DNA from: Gp1-AA133 sp963850425
Lineage (GTDB): Bacteria; Acidobacteriota; Terriglobia; Terriglobales; Acidobacteriaceae
Length of the DNA stretch: 64,000 nt
NCBI GenBank assembly: GCA_963850425.1
Contig: CAWKLF010000007.1
Span: 372,001 to 436,000 of the forward strand
Direction: 5' to 3'
The first letter of the stretch is position 1. Every line of letters starts with the position of its first letter. Positions 40,289 through 50,483 of this stretch are shown here, in pieces. The notes beneath the pieces are model-generated. The model worked only from the letters and a program-made list of their open reading frames with translations, had not been told where the DNA came from and did no database searches. Position numbers and translations under genes: made by a program.

Positions 40289-43200
40289 TCAGCGAGCGGA
40301 TGAGTTCCCGCCCGCGGTCACTGACGCCACCTTTGTGCGCCGAAATTCATCGCCCGTCTCGCGCAATGCGCGCACCAGAGCGGGCCAGTCTTCAAAATCG
40401 GTTGCGAACACTTTCTCCACCATGCGCCGCGTGAGTTCCGGGACCAACCGGTTGAGCGCTTCCGGCGAGGCGCCGGTCTCATCGGCCAACCGAGCCCAAT
40501 ACAGATTGCCCGAATCCCAGGACTCGGCGAGGAGCCTGCTCGAGTAGCCCGCGAAAGCCGGCACGGGTGCCATGTTCAGCAGCTCGCGCGTGTAGGTGTG
40601 CGCAAGCGTGGGATGGGGAACTCCGAAGTCGCGGGACAAACGGGCCCACTCGAGTTCATCGGCGTGCTCCTGGGCAAGCGAATCCAATTCCCTGCCCGCT
40701 GAACCCCAGGCATCTTCCACATTTGGTGAGCGAAGCCGGAATTCGGCTGCCAGGTACAGCGTATCGGCGGGCGTAACTTGCGCCAACGCTTCCTCCGCAT
40801 GCCCACCACGCAGCGCACGCTCCACCCGCTCCGATCGCTGCGGCGCCATGCGATCGGCCAGGATGGCGAGTACTTGTTCGCGCAGTTCCGGCTTCTGAGC
40901 CGCAGAGGAGAGCAATTCCTCTCCGGTCTTTTGATAGAGGGTAATCGCGTGCAACTCGCTTCCCCCTACTCCCCACCAGCGCGGCAGAACGGCGCTGGTC
41001 ATGAGGCCGGGCACAAGTTCGCGCCAGATCAGAGCCTGCACGTTTTCGGGAACGATAAAGTCTTGCTCAATTTCGGCGAGTACGTAGGGCAAGTCGGCGA
41101 GCGATCCAACCAGGTGCGCGCCTCCTCCCGCCGGCGATCCCTCCCCAAATAGATGGGATGCTTGCCAAACCGCCTTGATGCCTCCCACCGTTTCGGCGGA
41201 GAAATCATGCGAGCGTACCAGCAGCGGATTGTTATGAAGCGCCTGCGCTCCGGGCGGAGCATAGTACGCATAGTTCAGACCAACCAGAGTGTCACGCTGA
41301 AAAGAGGCCAACTGGCCAAGCGCCTCTTCCAATTGACCGCGGGAAGAAGACGCCGCAAGGACTTTGCCCACGTCTGCACGCATTTCGGCATCGGTGTGGC
41401 TGTTGTTGTAGATGCCTGCCGCCCATTCGCTCCGTTCGCTTCCTTTAAAGATAGGGCGCGGCATTTCAAATTCGCGGAGTTGTTCACCCAACGCTTGCAA
41501 GGAGGGGTCCGCCGGCTTCCCTTGCAGTTTGTTCTGCAATCCCTGTCCCAGCCCGTGGATTACATCGAGGGAAACCAAACGCTGGCTGTCCAGCACTGAG
41601 CGCATCGCATTAGCGACTTCGTCATGCACTTTTTTGCCGTCAGGGCTGGTCTGCCGCGGGCTGGCAAGCAATTCGATTATTTCGTTCTGCGAAGTTCTCG
41701 GCTTGTCGGTGGCCACCCGCAATACCTCGCTGATGGACGTGTAGCCGGCTTCATACACCTGCCCTTCATTGCGAATCTTCGCGAACGGTTTGATCGCACC
41801 TTGCCAGGACTCGTTCAGACGCGGACTCGGAATCTGCCCCTGGCGAGCGAGAATCTGCCAGATACCCAGGTTCGCCTGCAGCGTACCCAAAGCATTGCCG
41901 CGAAGGGCGGTATTGTCGATGCGATCCACACTGTTCGCCACATCAAGGAACAGTTCCATCGATCCATCCGTGAGTTCCGGAAACTCCGCGAACACCCGGT
42001 ATTGGTCGCTGAACATTTCAAATTTTCGAGCCAGCAGTTTCACCGTCTCCGGACCCATTTGATGCTGCTCCGAACGGCGCATGTCCAACTCGCTGAGCAT
42101 CAAATACGCTTGCAACGGCCCACTCTCGGTAGAAGCCCGGGTGAGGGCGAACATGGCTTGCAGAAGTTGTTCGGGAGTACTCAGGCGATTGGCCCGCTTT
42201 CCCCAATCCCGAACCAGCTTCGAATCACTTTTCTGGCGCAGAATGTCTTTCCACACCGCAACGCCACCCGGTACGTGCGGCTCCCCGTTTGCGTCCCATT
42301 GTTGGCGCGTAACCAGCAGGAGCAAGCCGGGAGCGGGACGGAACGCGCCCTTGGTTGCGCTCGCGTTGGGATCGGCGGCGCGAAGCGCATCGTAGAACGT
42401 TCGCGGGCGCTTTCCGTCGGTGAAATGCGCTTGCTGGGCGCGGCTGGCGCGGGAGAGTACGTCAAAATAAGCTGCCAACCAGCCCATATCCTTGGATAGC
42501 AAGGCTCGGATGAAATCGCGGGGAGAGTCGGGATTTGCTCCGACCAGACTTTTCCAGGCCGGAACGGCATTCTCGCCGCCTGGGACAACAACGTGGCCTG
42601 ACCGGATGCAAATGTAACTGCCGTAGAAATCAAGAACTGCGGCGTCGGGCATCAGGTCCCTGATACCGACCGTGCGCTGCAGGGCGTCGCGCGTCTCCGG
42701 ATCCAAGCGAGACAGAGACCAATACAGGCGCGCCATACCAGGATCGTGCAATAAGGTATCGATGAGGTCTTTGCTATAACGCTGGTCTTTCTTATTACCG
42801 GCAGCCAGCCACTCGGCCTCCGGGAAAATGATCGGGGCACGCGTAACGGTGTAGGGATACTCGAAGGGTTTGCCACCCTGCAGCGTCTGCTCCAGGGCAG
42901 GCAGCGGAAATCCGGAGTCGATTGTGACAAAGGCTCGTTCCGGATCCGCGGTCTCCAGTGAGGTATCGCTCTTCCCACATTCCTCACGCACGCGATAGCC
43001 GAGAATCTTCAACAAGGGCTTCGCATCCTCACAGTTCGACACTCGAATCGCGCCATTCGGCGCCAGAGCGGTAAGCTCCCTTGCCTGTTGCACGTAGCGA
43101 TTTAGTAGAACGAGGAATTCGGTCGGCCGGTTCCCGCCTTCATAGCCCTGCATATAAATGTTGCGGGCCAGCAGGGGTATGACGTCCACGATGGCGATTT

Positions 43201-43408
43201 TCTGGCTGATGCCCGCCATGCGCAGGAAGGAACGCACGGGCCCTGGCACGCCGGTGCTCGAAACGTTTCCGACTAACTCGTTCCTGGCAATCGGGGGAGC
43301 GCCGTGGGGATCGTCACCCGCGACCTGGGGGGTTTGTGCGCACAGGAACCCGCAGGAGAGGAGAAGAGAGACTGCGACCACGAGCCGGAGACAGATAGGA
43401 GATTTCAC
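40289..43408 (-). CDS. Large secreted protein of unknown function (1039 aa)
   Basis: The product has a signal peptide (LRLVVAVSLLLSCGFLCAQ) and then about 1015 residues without a motif I recognise. The composition is that of an all-alpha secreted protein, with many short helices (for example VLLNRYVQQARELTALAPNG and PELREQVLAILADRMAPQR). A possible pair of disulfide cysteines lies near residues 120-145. It starts at GTG 43408. Long secreted helical proteins of this sort, paired with VWFA proteins, are common in Acidobacteriota. The tight spacing with the VWFA gene suggests a shared envelope function. No enzyme signature is seen. Confidence 0.75.
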   Translation of the reverse strand: MKSPICLRLVVAVSLLLSCGFLCAQTPQVAGDDPHGAPPIARNELVGNVSSTGVPGPVRSFLRMAGISQKIAIVDVIPLLARNIYMQGYEGGNRPTEFLVLLNRYVQQARELTALAPNGAIRVSNCEDAKPLLKILGYRVREECGKSDTSLETADPERAFVTIDSGFPLPALEQTLQGGKPFEYPYTVTRAPIIFPEAEWLAAGNKKDQRYSKDLIDTLLHDPGMARLYWSLSRLDPETRDALQRTVGIRDLMPDAAVLDFYGSYICIRSGHVVVPGGENAVPAWKSLVGANPDSPRDFIRALLSKDMGWLAAYFDVLSRASRAQQAHFTDGKRPRTFYDALRAADPNASATKGAFRPAPGLLLLVTRQQWDANGEPHVPGGVAVWKDILRQKSDSKLVRDWGKRANRLSTPEQLLQAMFALTRASTESGPLQAYLMLSELDMRRSEQHQMGPETVKLLARKFEMFSDQYRVFAEFPELTDGSMELFLDVANSVDRIDNTALRGNALGTLQANLGIWQILARQGQIPSPRLNESWQGAIKPFAKIRNEGQVYEAGYTSISEVLRVATDKPRTSQNEIIELLASPRQTSPDGKKVHDEVANAMRSVLDSQRLVSLDVIHGLGQGLQNKLQGKPADPSLQALGEQLREFEMPRPIFKGSERSEWAAGIYNNSHTDAEMRADVGKVLAASSSRGQLEEALGQLASFQRDTLVGLNYAYYAPPGAQALHNNPLLVRSHDFSAETVGGIKAVWQASHLFGEGSPAGGGAHLVGSLADLPYVLAEIEQDFIVPENVQALIWRELVPGLMTSAVLPRWWGVGGSELHAITLYQKTGEELLSSAAQKPELREQVLAILADRMAPQRSERVERALRGGHAEEALAQVTPADTLYLAAEFRLRSPNVEDAWGSAGRELDSLAQEHADELEWARLSRDFGVPHPTLAHTYTRELLNMAPVPAFAGYSSRLLAESWDSGNLYWARLADETGASPEALNRLVPELTRRMVEKVFATDFEDWPALVRALRETGDEFRRTKVASVTAGGNSSAR

Positions 43409-44135
43409 GGCTGGAACCCTCTGGGACTTCGAGGCTGCGCGGTCGGAATGCCGAATCGCTCAAGGGGAGAGAGTGTGTCGTTTGGCTTGCGTCGGACCAG
43501 CGGCGTGAAAACCCGAATGCCGCGTTGCCTGCCGAATTTAAGCTAACCTGGCCACTCCAGTGCGTGCGCCCCGTAGTCCCCAAAAATCTAATGCCGGAGA
43601 AAGTAACCCATCCTTCGCTCAGGGCCAAGCCTTTTCTCGGCCTCCGTGCTTGGATTGTGTAAATTTTTGCGGGTCACAGACTTGAACGACACTGACAAGC
43701 TGTACGGACCCGCCAAATGACACGTTTCTTGCGATCCCGCACGAATAAATTGCAACTCGCAAATTCTTACAACCGGGGACGCAGAAATACCCTACGGGAG
43801 ATTCTGTAGCTACCCCATGTATTTTCTGTGGACGGGGCTTATTCCGCGCAGATTTTTGACCGAGCAGTCCCCTCTATGAAGAAACTCTGCAAGCTCGAGC
43901 CAGCGGATCAAGGTCTTGCCGCGGGTTGGATCGCTGGTTAGGCAACCGGTGCCTGAGTGCAAGTATTGGTTCTCGTTAAATTTGCTGGCTTGCACTCGAA
44001 ATACTTCTTCGTCGAACGGTTCGTCCGCAAAGAATTGCGCGGTGAAAGGATCTTCGAGATTCTTGCCGGGTACGATGATCGAGGAAGGGGTTATTGGTCT
44101 GGCGGGTTGTCTGGGATGCATAACCCCTTGCACAA
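43409..44135. other. Long intergenic region between the 1039-aa gene and the tRNA remnant
   Basis: About 725 bases. The first part must include the promoter of the secreted-protein operon. A minus-strand open frame of 107 codons (43810-44133, start GTG) begins directly after the tRNA-like remnant. It has no recognisable motif and no good ribosome site, so I do not call it a gene. No integrase or transposase fragment is visible. Confidence 0.4.
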
Positions 44136-44172
44136 TGGCTCCTCAGGTGGACTCGAACCTACTTCTGAGGAG
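44136..44172 (-). pseudogene. tRNA-Asn remnant: acceptor stem plus T arm only
   Basis: On the minus strand this reads acceptor TCCTCAG, two bases, a T arm (GTAGG, TTCGAGT, CCAC with one bulged A), acceptor CTGAGGA, then G and CCA. It equals the intact tRNA-Asn at 58303..58377 with the D and anticodon arms removed and one T-stem base lost. The 7-bp acceptor stem remains perfect. The last codons and the TAG stop of the kinase gene lie inside it. Together the two copies place a 29-base direct match (44134-44162 and 58301-58330, one indel) about 14.2 kb apart. Confidence 0.7.
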
Positions 44173-47014
44173 ATAACGCGACTTCAGTTAGCTTTAGCTC
44201 CTGCGCCACGATCGTCGGGTCACCCACTTGGAAACCATTGGGAGATGAGTGATTGGGATGCTGGATGCGTCCCCAGCTTTTCACACTCAGCTGGTACCAC
44301 AAGCGCGCATTCTCCCATTCTCGTTGCCTGTGCGCGACTGTCTGCGATGGCCGTTGCGCTTCCTTCAGGCTGAGCCGGCCGAGACCTGAGTACGCATCTG
44401 CGGCTGTGTAGAGCAAATCCAGATCGGTACTCTCCGATGAGATCAAGGGCTCAGCAATAGCCAACGCCTGACGAAAATAATCTGCCGCCCCCTTCGTGTT
44501 CCCAGCCTGGGCCGCCACTTCGCCCATCTTAACGGTGCACGCTGCAATTTCGTTGCGTTTGCCGCCTCCCTCTTTATCAAGCAATTCGTAGATGGAGCGG
44601 GCATTCTCAAATTCTGCGAGAGCAGCTTCGGGCAAGCGAGCTTTGGTCAAGATCGTGCCCCGGGCAACCAGCATGGCCGCCAGGATGTATCGTTGGTGGG
44701 CGTTAGTTGGCGCGGAGGCCACCAGAACCCGCATGATTTCAAGCCCCTTGATGCAATACGCCAGGCTGGTAGGAAGGTCGCCTACCCTCGCCAAAGCCGA
44801 GGCGGTATTGACGTATGCAATGGCCAGCCCCTGACGCACCAACGCATTCTTGGGATCCGCCTGGCTGAGCTGCTGGTAGATTTCCAGTCCCTTTCGGTTG
44901 CTGTCGGCTTCTTGCTGAAACTCGCCCAGGTCGTTGTGCACGTCGGCGATCTCCGCATAAGAAATAGCCACGCTGCGCACAAAGCGAGTGTCGCTGGATC
45001 TTTGCGTCAACTGGCGATTAATTTCCAGTCCCTTCTCGTAATATGGAAGGGCGGCGCGCGGATCAGTGGGCTCCAAAGAGATGGCCATGTTCTTCAAGTC
45101 CAAGGCGTAGGCATGGAGAATCTGAATGTCCTCCGGTGCGATCTTGAGCGCGATCTCGTCCGCTGCCAAGGCGCGCCGCCGGTCTTCGTCGAGTTTTTGA
45201 TTTTCACCTCGGTCACCGACGTACCGGATCTCTACGGAGACTCTATGATCGAAGCCGAGTTCGACGAGGGCTTTAATGTTGTAGGGTTGTCTCTTAATAA
45301 GCCCCTCAGAAATTGCAATGGCGCGATTGATGTTGTCGCGCGCTCCAGCCAGATTGCCCATGGCCCATTGCTGATTGGCTACGAACCGGTGAGTTTGTGC
45401 GAGCGCGACGTGATCGTTCGGATCGTTTGACTTTGCATCAACCTGCTTGCGAATCTCCAGAGCTTTCCTGTAGCTGGCGAGCGTGCCCTCATTGTCCCCG
45501 AGGTTGTTTTCCAGATAATCCCCTTGGACGAGTCCGACGCGTTCATATGCTGTCGCCAGTTCTCGTTGCAAGCCCACGTCGCCGGCGGATTCCTGCGCCA
45601 GCACGTTGAGATATTTCAGAGAGCGGTCGACGATGATCTTCCTGGCAGGCGTCGAACCCGGCAAGTCCTTGATGGAGTCGTGCACATCAAAGATGAGGGA
45701 ATTCGATAAGTCCCGGACGTCGTTGAATCGGCGTTGTGCAATACGTGCCTCGCGCGCGGTAATGACGAACCCCGCGATCAATACCAAAACGACGGCCGCT
45801 GCTGCGGCTACTCCTGCTTTGTGACGGATAACAAATTTTGAGGCGCGGTAGCGTGCCGTATCCTTGCGGGCCGCGACTGGAAGCTTTTGTAGGTGGCGCC
45901 GAATATCGTCGCCGAATTTCTCCACCGAAGCGTAACGCCGCTGCGGTTCCTTCCGCAGGGCCATGAGAACAATATTGTCCAGATCTCCCCGTAGCTGCTT
46001 GGCAGTCTTGGCGGGGGGGACGATTTGGACCGCTCTGCCCGCACCGGAGTTGCTCGCCGCTTTTTGACCCTTGGTAAGTCGGACAACCGTGCTTGGCTTT
46101 CTGGGCTCGAACTCACAAGCCGCGCGGGCCACTTCTTGGGGAGTTGTCTCGCTCGCCGGATAGGGGCTGCGCCCAGTCAACAATTCGTAAAGCACCACTC
46201 CTAGCGAATAGATGTCGCTGGCGGTGGTAATCGCTTCGCCCCGGATCTGCTCAGGGCTCGCGTATTGCGGGGTTAGCAGGCGAAACATCGTCAGCGTGGA
46301 CTCAGCCGCGTTTGGCTCGTCCGTATTCAGGATCTTCGCGATCCCAAAATCCAGCAGCTTGGGAACTCCATCGGAAGTCACCAGAATATTTCCCGGCTTG
46401 ATGTCGCGGTGAATGATCAGACGCTGATGCGCGAACTGCACCGCTGCGAACACCTGCAGAAAAAGCTGCAGGCGTTCAGCCATGGAAGGCTCGCGTTGCT
46501 TGCAGTAATCGTCAATGCGAGTACCCTCGACCAACTCCATCACCAGGTAGGGCACTCCATTTTCCGCGGTGCCACCATCGAGCAACCGCGCTATGTTGGG
46601 ATGGTCCAGCGAGGCAAGAATCTGCCGTTCGTGGCGAAAGCGTTCCACCAGCAAGCCGGAACCACCCTGTACCATCTTGATCGCGACTTGTTTTGTGTAT
46701 TGGCCATCGGAGCGCACAGCACGATACACCTCGCCCATGCCGCCGTGTCCAATTTCCTCCATAATCTGATAGGGTCCAACATGCTGTCCGATTCGGATCG
46801 AGGAATAGGCGATAGCAGGCTTCAGATTGGCCGCCGGCGTTTTCAGGAAGCCCGTTCCGACTCGTTCCGAAGCAGAAAGTAACGACTCCATTTCGCGGCG
46901 AAATTCAGGGTCGCCTTCGCACATACGGTCCAGGAACGAAGACCGCTCCTCGGCATCCAGAGCAATGACTTCTTCCAGCAACGGTTTCGCTCGTTGCCAT
47001 TGTTCTGCCTTCAT
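44159..47014 (-). CDS. Membrane Ser/Thr protein kinase with C-terminal TPR-like repeats
   Basis: 951 residues from ATG 47014, which overlaps the sigma-factor stop (ATGA). The kinase domain (about 80-340) has GHGGMGEVYRA, VAIKMV, the catalytic loop IIHRDIKPGNIL, DFGIAK, and SPEQIRGEAITTASDIYSLG. A membrane helix follows near residue 405 (AGVAAAAAVVLVLIAGFVI). The outer half is built of TPR-like helical repeats (LATAYERVGLVQGDYLENNLG, VSYAEIADVHNDLGEFQQEAD and others). This is the typical acidobacterial/planctomycete kinase that accompanies a sigma factor. The C-terminal codons SPQK and the stop are formed by the tRNA-Asn remnant, so the original end may have been lost. Confidence 0.9.
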   Translation of the reverse strand: MKAEQWQRAKPLLEEVIALDAEERSSFLDRMCEGDPEFRREMESLLSASERVGTGFLKTPAANLKPAIAYSSIRIGQHVGPYQIMEEIGHGGMGEVYRAVRSDGQYTKQVAIKMVQGGSGLLVERFRHERQILASLDHPNIARLLDGGTAENGVPYLVMELVEGTRIDDYCKQREPSMAERLQLFLQVFAAVQFAHQRLIIHRDIKPGNILVTSDGVPKLLDFGIAKILNTDEPNAAESTLTMFRLLTPQYASPEQIRGEAITTASDIYSLGVVLYELLTGRSPYPASETTPQEVARAACEFEPRKPSTVVRLTKGQKAASNSGAGRAVQIVPPAKTAKQLRGDLDNIVLMALRKEPQRRYASVEKFGDDIRRHLQKLPVAARKDTARYRASKFVIRHKAGVAAAAAVVLVLIAGFVITAREARIAQRRFNDVRDLSNSLIFDVHDSIKDLPGSTPARKIIVDRSLKYLNVLAQESAGDVGLQRELATAYERVGLVQGDYLENNLGDNEGTLASYRKALEIRKQVDAKSNDPNDHVALAQTHRFVANQQWAMGNLAGARDNINRAIAISEGLIKRQPYNIKALVELGFDHRVSVEIRYVGDRGENQKLDEDRRRALAADEIALKIAPEDIQILHAYALDLKNMAISLEPTDPRAALPYYEKGLEINRQLTQRSSDTRFVRSVAISYAEIADVHNDLGEFQQEADSNRKGLEIYQQLSQADPKNALVRQGLAIAYVNTASALARVGDLPTSLAYCIKGLEIMRVLVASAPTNAHQRYILAAMLVARGTILTKARLPEAALAEFENARSIYELLDKEGGGKRNEIAACTVKMGEVAAQAGNTKGAADYFRQALAIAEPLISSESTDLDLLYTAADAYSGLGRLSLKEAQRPSQTVAHRQREWENARLWYQLSVKSWGRIQHPNHSSPNGFQVGDPTIVAQELKLTEVALSPQK

Positions 47015-47592
47015 GCCGAAGCCCCACCCGTCATGGCGCGGTGCAGCCAAATCCGAGCCGTCACCCAATCACGCTTTACTGTGGCTGGAGAAATTCCCAA
47101 TACTTCGGAGGTGTCTTCGACGGTCAATCCGGCAAAAAAACGCAACTCTACAATCCGACTCTGTTGTTCATCGAGTTCTGCGAGTTCGGAGAGCGCCCGG
47201 TCCAATTCCAGAACATCAAAGTCGGTCTGCTGCGCAAACTCAACCGCGCCGTCCAGACTCAAGCGGCAAGCACCCTCGCCCCGCTTGTCGGCGTTGCGGC
47301 CACGAGCATGTTCCACCAGAATTTGCCGCATGATGCGTGCCGCGATACCAAAGAAGTGGGATCGGTTCTGCCATTGCGGCGGCTTGGGTCCCGCGAGGCG
47401 AAGGTACGCCTCATGGACTAATGCAGTGCTTTCGAGGGTGTGCTCGCTGCGTTCCTGTCGAAGGTAATGGCCGGCCAGTCGTCGCAACTCGTCATAAACG
47501 AGCGGCATGAGTCCTTCCATGGCAGCGCGGTCGCCTTCCCGCCGCTGGGTCACACAGGGCCGAACGCTTTCTCTTCGCCCGCACAACGTCAA
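47011..47592 (-). CDS. ECF-type RNA polymerase sigma factor (planctomycete/acidobacterial type)
   Basis: Up to 193 residues. Region 2 reads MPLVYDELRRLAGHYLRQERSEHTLESTALVHEAYLRL, with RSHFFGIAARIMRQILVEHAR. Region 4 has LDEQQSRIVELRFFAGLTVEDTSEVLGISPATVKRDWVTARIWL. This matches the sigma subfamily described from Planctomycetes and Acidobacteria (TIGR02999-like). The start is unclear: TTG 47592 or GTG 47553 are in frame. An ATG at 47614 overlapping the upstream gene's stop is out of frame, so an N-terminal lesion is possible. Coupled to the kinase downstream, which is probably its regulator. No anti-sigma gene is present. Confidence 0.88.
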   Translation of the reverse strand: MTLCGRRESVRPCVTQRREGDRAAMEGLMPLVYDELRRLAGHYLRQERSEHTLESTALVHEAYLRLAGPKPPQWQNRSHFFGIAARIMRQILVEHARGRNADKRGEGACRLSLDGAVEFAQQTDFDVLELDRALSELAELDEQQSRIVELRFFAGLTVEDTSEVLGISPATVKRDWVTARIWLHRAMTGGASA

Positions 47593-47610
47593 CCCGTTTC
47601 TCGGCGTCTC

Positions 47611-50415
47611 TCATTTTGCCGCAATTAGCGCGATCCAGGTAGTGCTAGCACCGAGAGGAACAACGAATGCGCCTCTTTCCGACTTAAAGGCGTGCACTGG
47701 ATGGTAGCGGCGAGCGTTCCGAGGTTTCGTTGGTTGCTCGACACGCAGGCGGGCATCAGATGTGAACTGATTCGCGGGAGCGAGGCCAATTCGTACTACG
47801 CCACTTGCAATGTTGAATTCGAAGCTCGTAATGCTGCCGGCATCGAGCGTCAGCCATAAACCGAGCGGTCCCAGATACAAGCGTGTTCGGGACGAATCCA
47901 GCGGCGAAACTCGCACATTCCCTTCTGCTAGGGTGATGTTGCCGCCGAAGGCAAGCCAGCCAAACTCTGGGTGGTTCACTACGTACGTTGCTGTGTTCAG
48001 GGCGTGCCCAAAGAAATTTGGCCCGTTGTCGCCAGAAAGAGCATCCCAACGAAGCATATCCGGAAAGGCGTGGAATGCGGGGGACACGAAACCATCAGAG
48101 TCGATGTCGGTCAACACACCCATTGTTCCCGCATAGCCAACCCGTAGAAGGTAAAAATCGTCAGGATGCAGGCGATACTCTGCAAGCAGGGGTATCGCAT
48201 TCAGACCTGAACCGTAATGATGGAGTTGTCGTTCCAAGCGGCGGTACTTAGCCGCGAAGATGAAATCCCAGTAGCGACGAGCACTCCCGTTGTATCCCCA
48301 GTGTGGAATCGCCGGGTCGTAGCCCAGAATCGCATTGAGTGTTACGTCGGCCTTGTCGTCGTACCCAAAGTATTTCGCCCACGCATAAACCTCTTCTTGC
48401 CCCGTTGAGTCCCAAGGCATTTCACTGCCGAAAGGATAGGCCAGGGCTTTCCAGCGATCTGCTCGTTGCCGCATTTTTGTTTCCAGATCGCTGGCCTCTT
48501 TCTCCATACCTTCGCGTTTCAGGTCGAGAAGAATCTGAACGAATACCGTGCCCTCCATCTGGCCGAATTCGGCGAGTTTTGAGGCGAAACTGGTCATGGC
48601 GATCGACGTCTGGTAGGCCCGGTTGAGATACCAGGTCCAGGGATGGTTGGACACGAGATCGTGATGATTGCGTGCGAGCCGATAGAGCACCCAGTAAGCC
48701 GCTGCTACGTGTGGATAATCGTAGGAGCGATCGGTGGCCTCCGACGCTTGCTTATTCCAACTAGTCCAGGTTTTCCAGTCAAAGTCGTTGCGATAGAAAT
48801 TCGGTGGCATTTGATCGGGCTGGTAATAGAAGACACTCTTGCGCACCCCATTTTGGCTGGGGCCCTCGTTGAACTGGAGGCGGCCATCCATCACACCATC
48901 CACAAACTGTTCGATCTTGTTGATTTCGTCTTTACTTGGCTGATCGAGTTGTTTCATGACAGCGGCGAGCCAGGAGCCGGCGCCGCCCTCGTCGCTGAGG
49001 CCGGCAATCCAGACGCGGCTATCCTGCAGAACGATCTCGCCCAACTCGCGATCGTAGGACATCACGGAAGGTGCGCGATGAAATGGATCTTTAGCGTCGG
49101 TGAACCATTGCTTGGTAGTGAGGAAGCGGCCCATGTCAGCAACCGCCTGGGCTTCGGGCTTGGTCACAAAGTAGCTGATCGCCTGCACCGTTCCATCGTT
49201 GTAGGTGACTGACAAGCGGGCGCGTCCCGGCAACTTCCCTTTTATCGAATACGCCTGCCACTTTCCAGGACTGGGCGTCTGTCTGCGAACATCGAGGGCG
49301 CCATCCGGTTCAACCGCGAGAGACTTCACACTCGCCGGATACTTCAGAAACAACCGGGCATCGATGTCCGTCGGCAGCACGTAGCCGGGAACGCCGATAG
49401 CAACGGGCCGGTCGTTGTCGGCGAGCGTCTTTTCGAGATTGCGAATTGAGTCCGAGAGCAAGAATCGGACGCCGTAAGTCCTTGATTCTCCGGGAGCCAG
49501 TTTTAGCGAGGTCGGAGGATTCCAGGGCTGTGCTTGCCTCCATTCTTTTTCGGCATACGCCTGGCTGTGCACCATCCACTCGTAAAAACCTTCGAAGGTA
49601 ATGCCGCGGGGGGTTGCATCGGTAAAAACCGGCGGGGCTCCCCAATCACCGGCCTTGTCAACGATTGGGTTATAGGCTTCGAATGGAGTATGCCCATAAG
49701 GCACGACAAGCAGTGCGGGACCGTGCCCGCTAAGCCGGGTGACCTGAAGATATCCGGCGTCCTCGCCAATGTAAGGATCATAAAAAGAACACTTGGCATG
49801 GGCTTCTTCGAGAGAGCGGTCGTTGAGGACGTTGTTGAAGATCATGGGAATTCCCAGAGCCCCGATCTCGACCGCCTTGGTGGACTTGTTCTTGAGGGTG
49901 AACGTGAGTACGAGTTTGTTCGCGTCGATGCCCCACGTACGTTGGATGTTGAGCGGGATATCTGGCGGCAAAGTGGGTGCGAGGTCGGCAGCCGCGAGCG
50001 CTCCTGCCGGCTTAGGGCTGGCAACGACAGGCTGGCGCGCTGTGGCTGTGGAGTAGTTTTTCCAATCACCCGTGTCTCCTGCACGGAGGCGCAGGGTAAT
50101 GTCGCCAAGATGAAAGTAGCCGTTTTGCGAGCGTGCGACGAGAAGGTCTCCGGGCGTGAAATCAAAGTCTCCGGCCCCTTTGGGCTTGAGAGCAGCGACC
50201 GTTTGCGACGATCGAACCAGGGTTAGGGCGAAGTCCGGAGTGTCGAACTCCAGCGTTCCCTGGGCGAGCATTGGACCCGCAGTGGTCAGCTTCTTGTCTT
50301 TGCCCTCGTCGATTTGATCCTGAGAGATGGCGGGCAAACAAAAAAAGACAACTAGAATCACTGGCAGCGAACATTGGAGAAACCAAGTCGCGAAGCGAGA
50401 TGAATAGCCTCTCAC
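47611..50415 (-). CDS. Large secreted protein, probable DUF5695 glycosidase-like
   Basis: A 934-residue exported protein starting at GTG 50415 with a signal peptide (FLQCSLPVILVVFFCLPAISQ). The N-terminal 400 or so residues are beta-rich (YFHLGDITLRLRAGD, RTWGIDANKLVLTFTLKNKS). The C-terminal half is aromatic-rich and helical (YDYPHVAAAYWVLYRLARNH, YPFGSEMPWDSTGQEEVYAWAKYFGY), the look of an (alpha/alpha)6 barrel enzyme. I believe it belongs to DUF5695, but this is from memory. A carbohydrate substrate is probable, unproven. It is divergent from the sialidase-fold gene with only 68 bases between starts, and precedes the sigma/kinase pair on the same strand. Confidence 0.7.
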   Translation of the reverse strand: MRGYSSRFATWFLQCSLPVILVVFFCLPAISQDQIDEGKDKKLTTAGPMLAQGTLEFDTPDFALTLVRSSQTVAALKPKGAGDFDFTPGDLLVARSQNGYFHLGDITLRLRAGDTGDWKNYSTATARQPVVASPKPAGALAAADLAPTLPPDIPLNIQRTWGIDANKLVLTFTLKNKSTKAVEIGALGIPMIFNNVLNDRSLEEAHAKCSFYDPYIGEDAGYLQVTRLSGHGPALLVVPYGHTPFEAYNPIVDKAGDWGAPPVFTDATPRGITFEGFYEWMVHSQAYAEKEWRQAQPWNPPTSLKLAPGESRTYGVRFLLSDSIRNLEKTLADNDRPVAIGVPGYVLPTDIDARLFLKYPASVKSLAVEPDGALDVRRQTPSPGKWQAYSIKGKLPGRARLSVTYNDGTVQAISYFVTKPEAQAVADMGRFLTTKQWFTDAKDPFHRAPSVMSYDRELGEIVLQDSRVWIAGLSDEGGAGSWLAAVMKQLDQPSKDEINKIEQFVDGVMDGRLQFNEGPSQNGVRKSVFYYQPDQMPPNFYRNDFDWKTWTSWNKQASEATDRSYDYPHVAAAYWVLYRLARNHHDLVSNHPWTWYLNRAYQTSIAMTSFASKLAEFGQMEGTVFVQILLDLKREGMEKEASDLETKMRQRADRWKALAYPFGSEMPWDSTGQEEVYAWAKYFGYDDKADVTLNAILGYDPAIPHWGYNGSARRYWDFIFAAKYRRLERQLHHYGSGLNAIPLLAEYRLHPDDFYLLRVGYAGTMGVLTDIDSDGFVSPAFHAFPDMLRWDALSGDNGPNFFGHALNTATYVVNHPEFGWLAFGGNITLAEGNVRVSPLDSSRTRLYLGPLGLWLTLDAGSITSFEFNIASGVVRIGLAPANQFTSDARLRVEQPTKPRNARRYHPVHAFKSERGAFVVPLGASTTWIALIAAK

Positions 50416-50483
50416 GGGCAGCCTCGGGAGAAATTAATAGAATTTTATACTTTATCCATTCCGAAATGGATTTAGGACAAAAC

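Noticed and set aside
43810..44133. Minus-strand 107-codon frame just after the tRNA remnant
   Set aside because: It might be a relic of a mobile element, but no integrase or other motif, ribosome site or coupling supports it.
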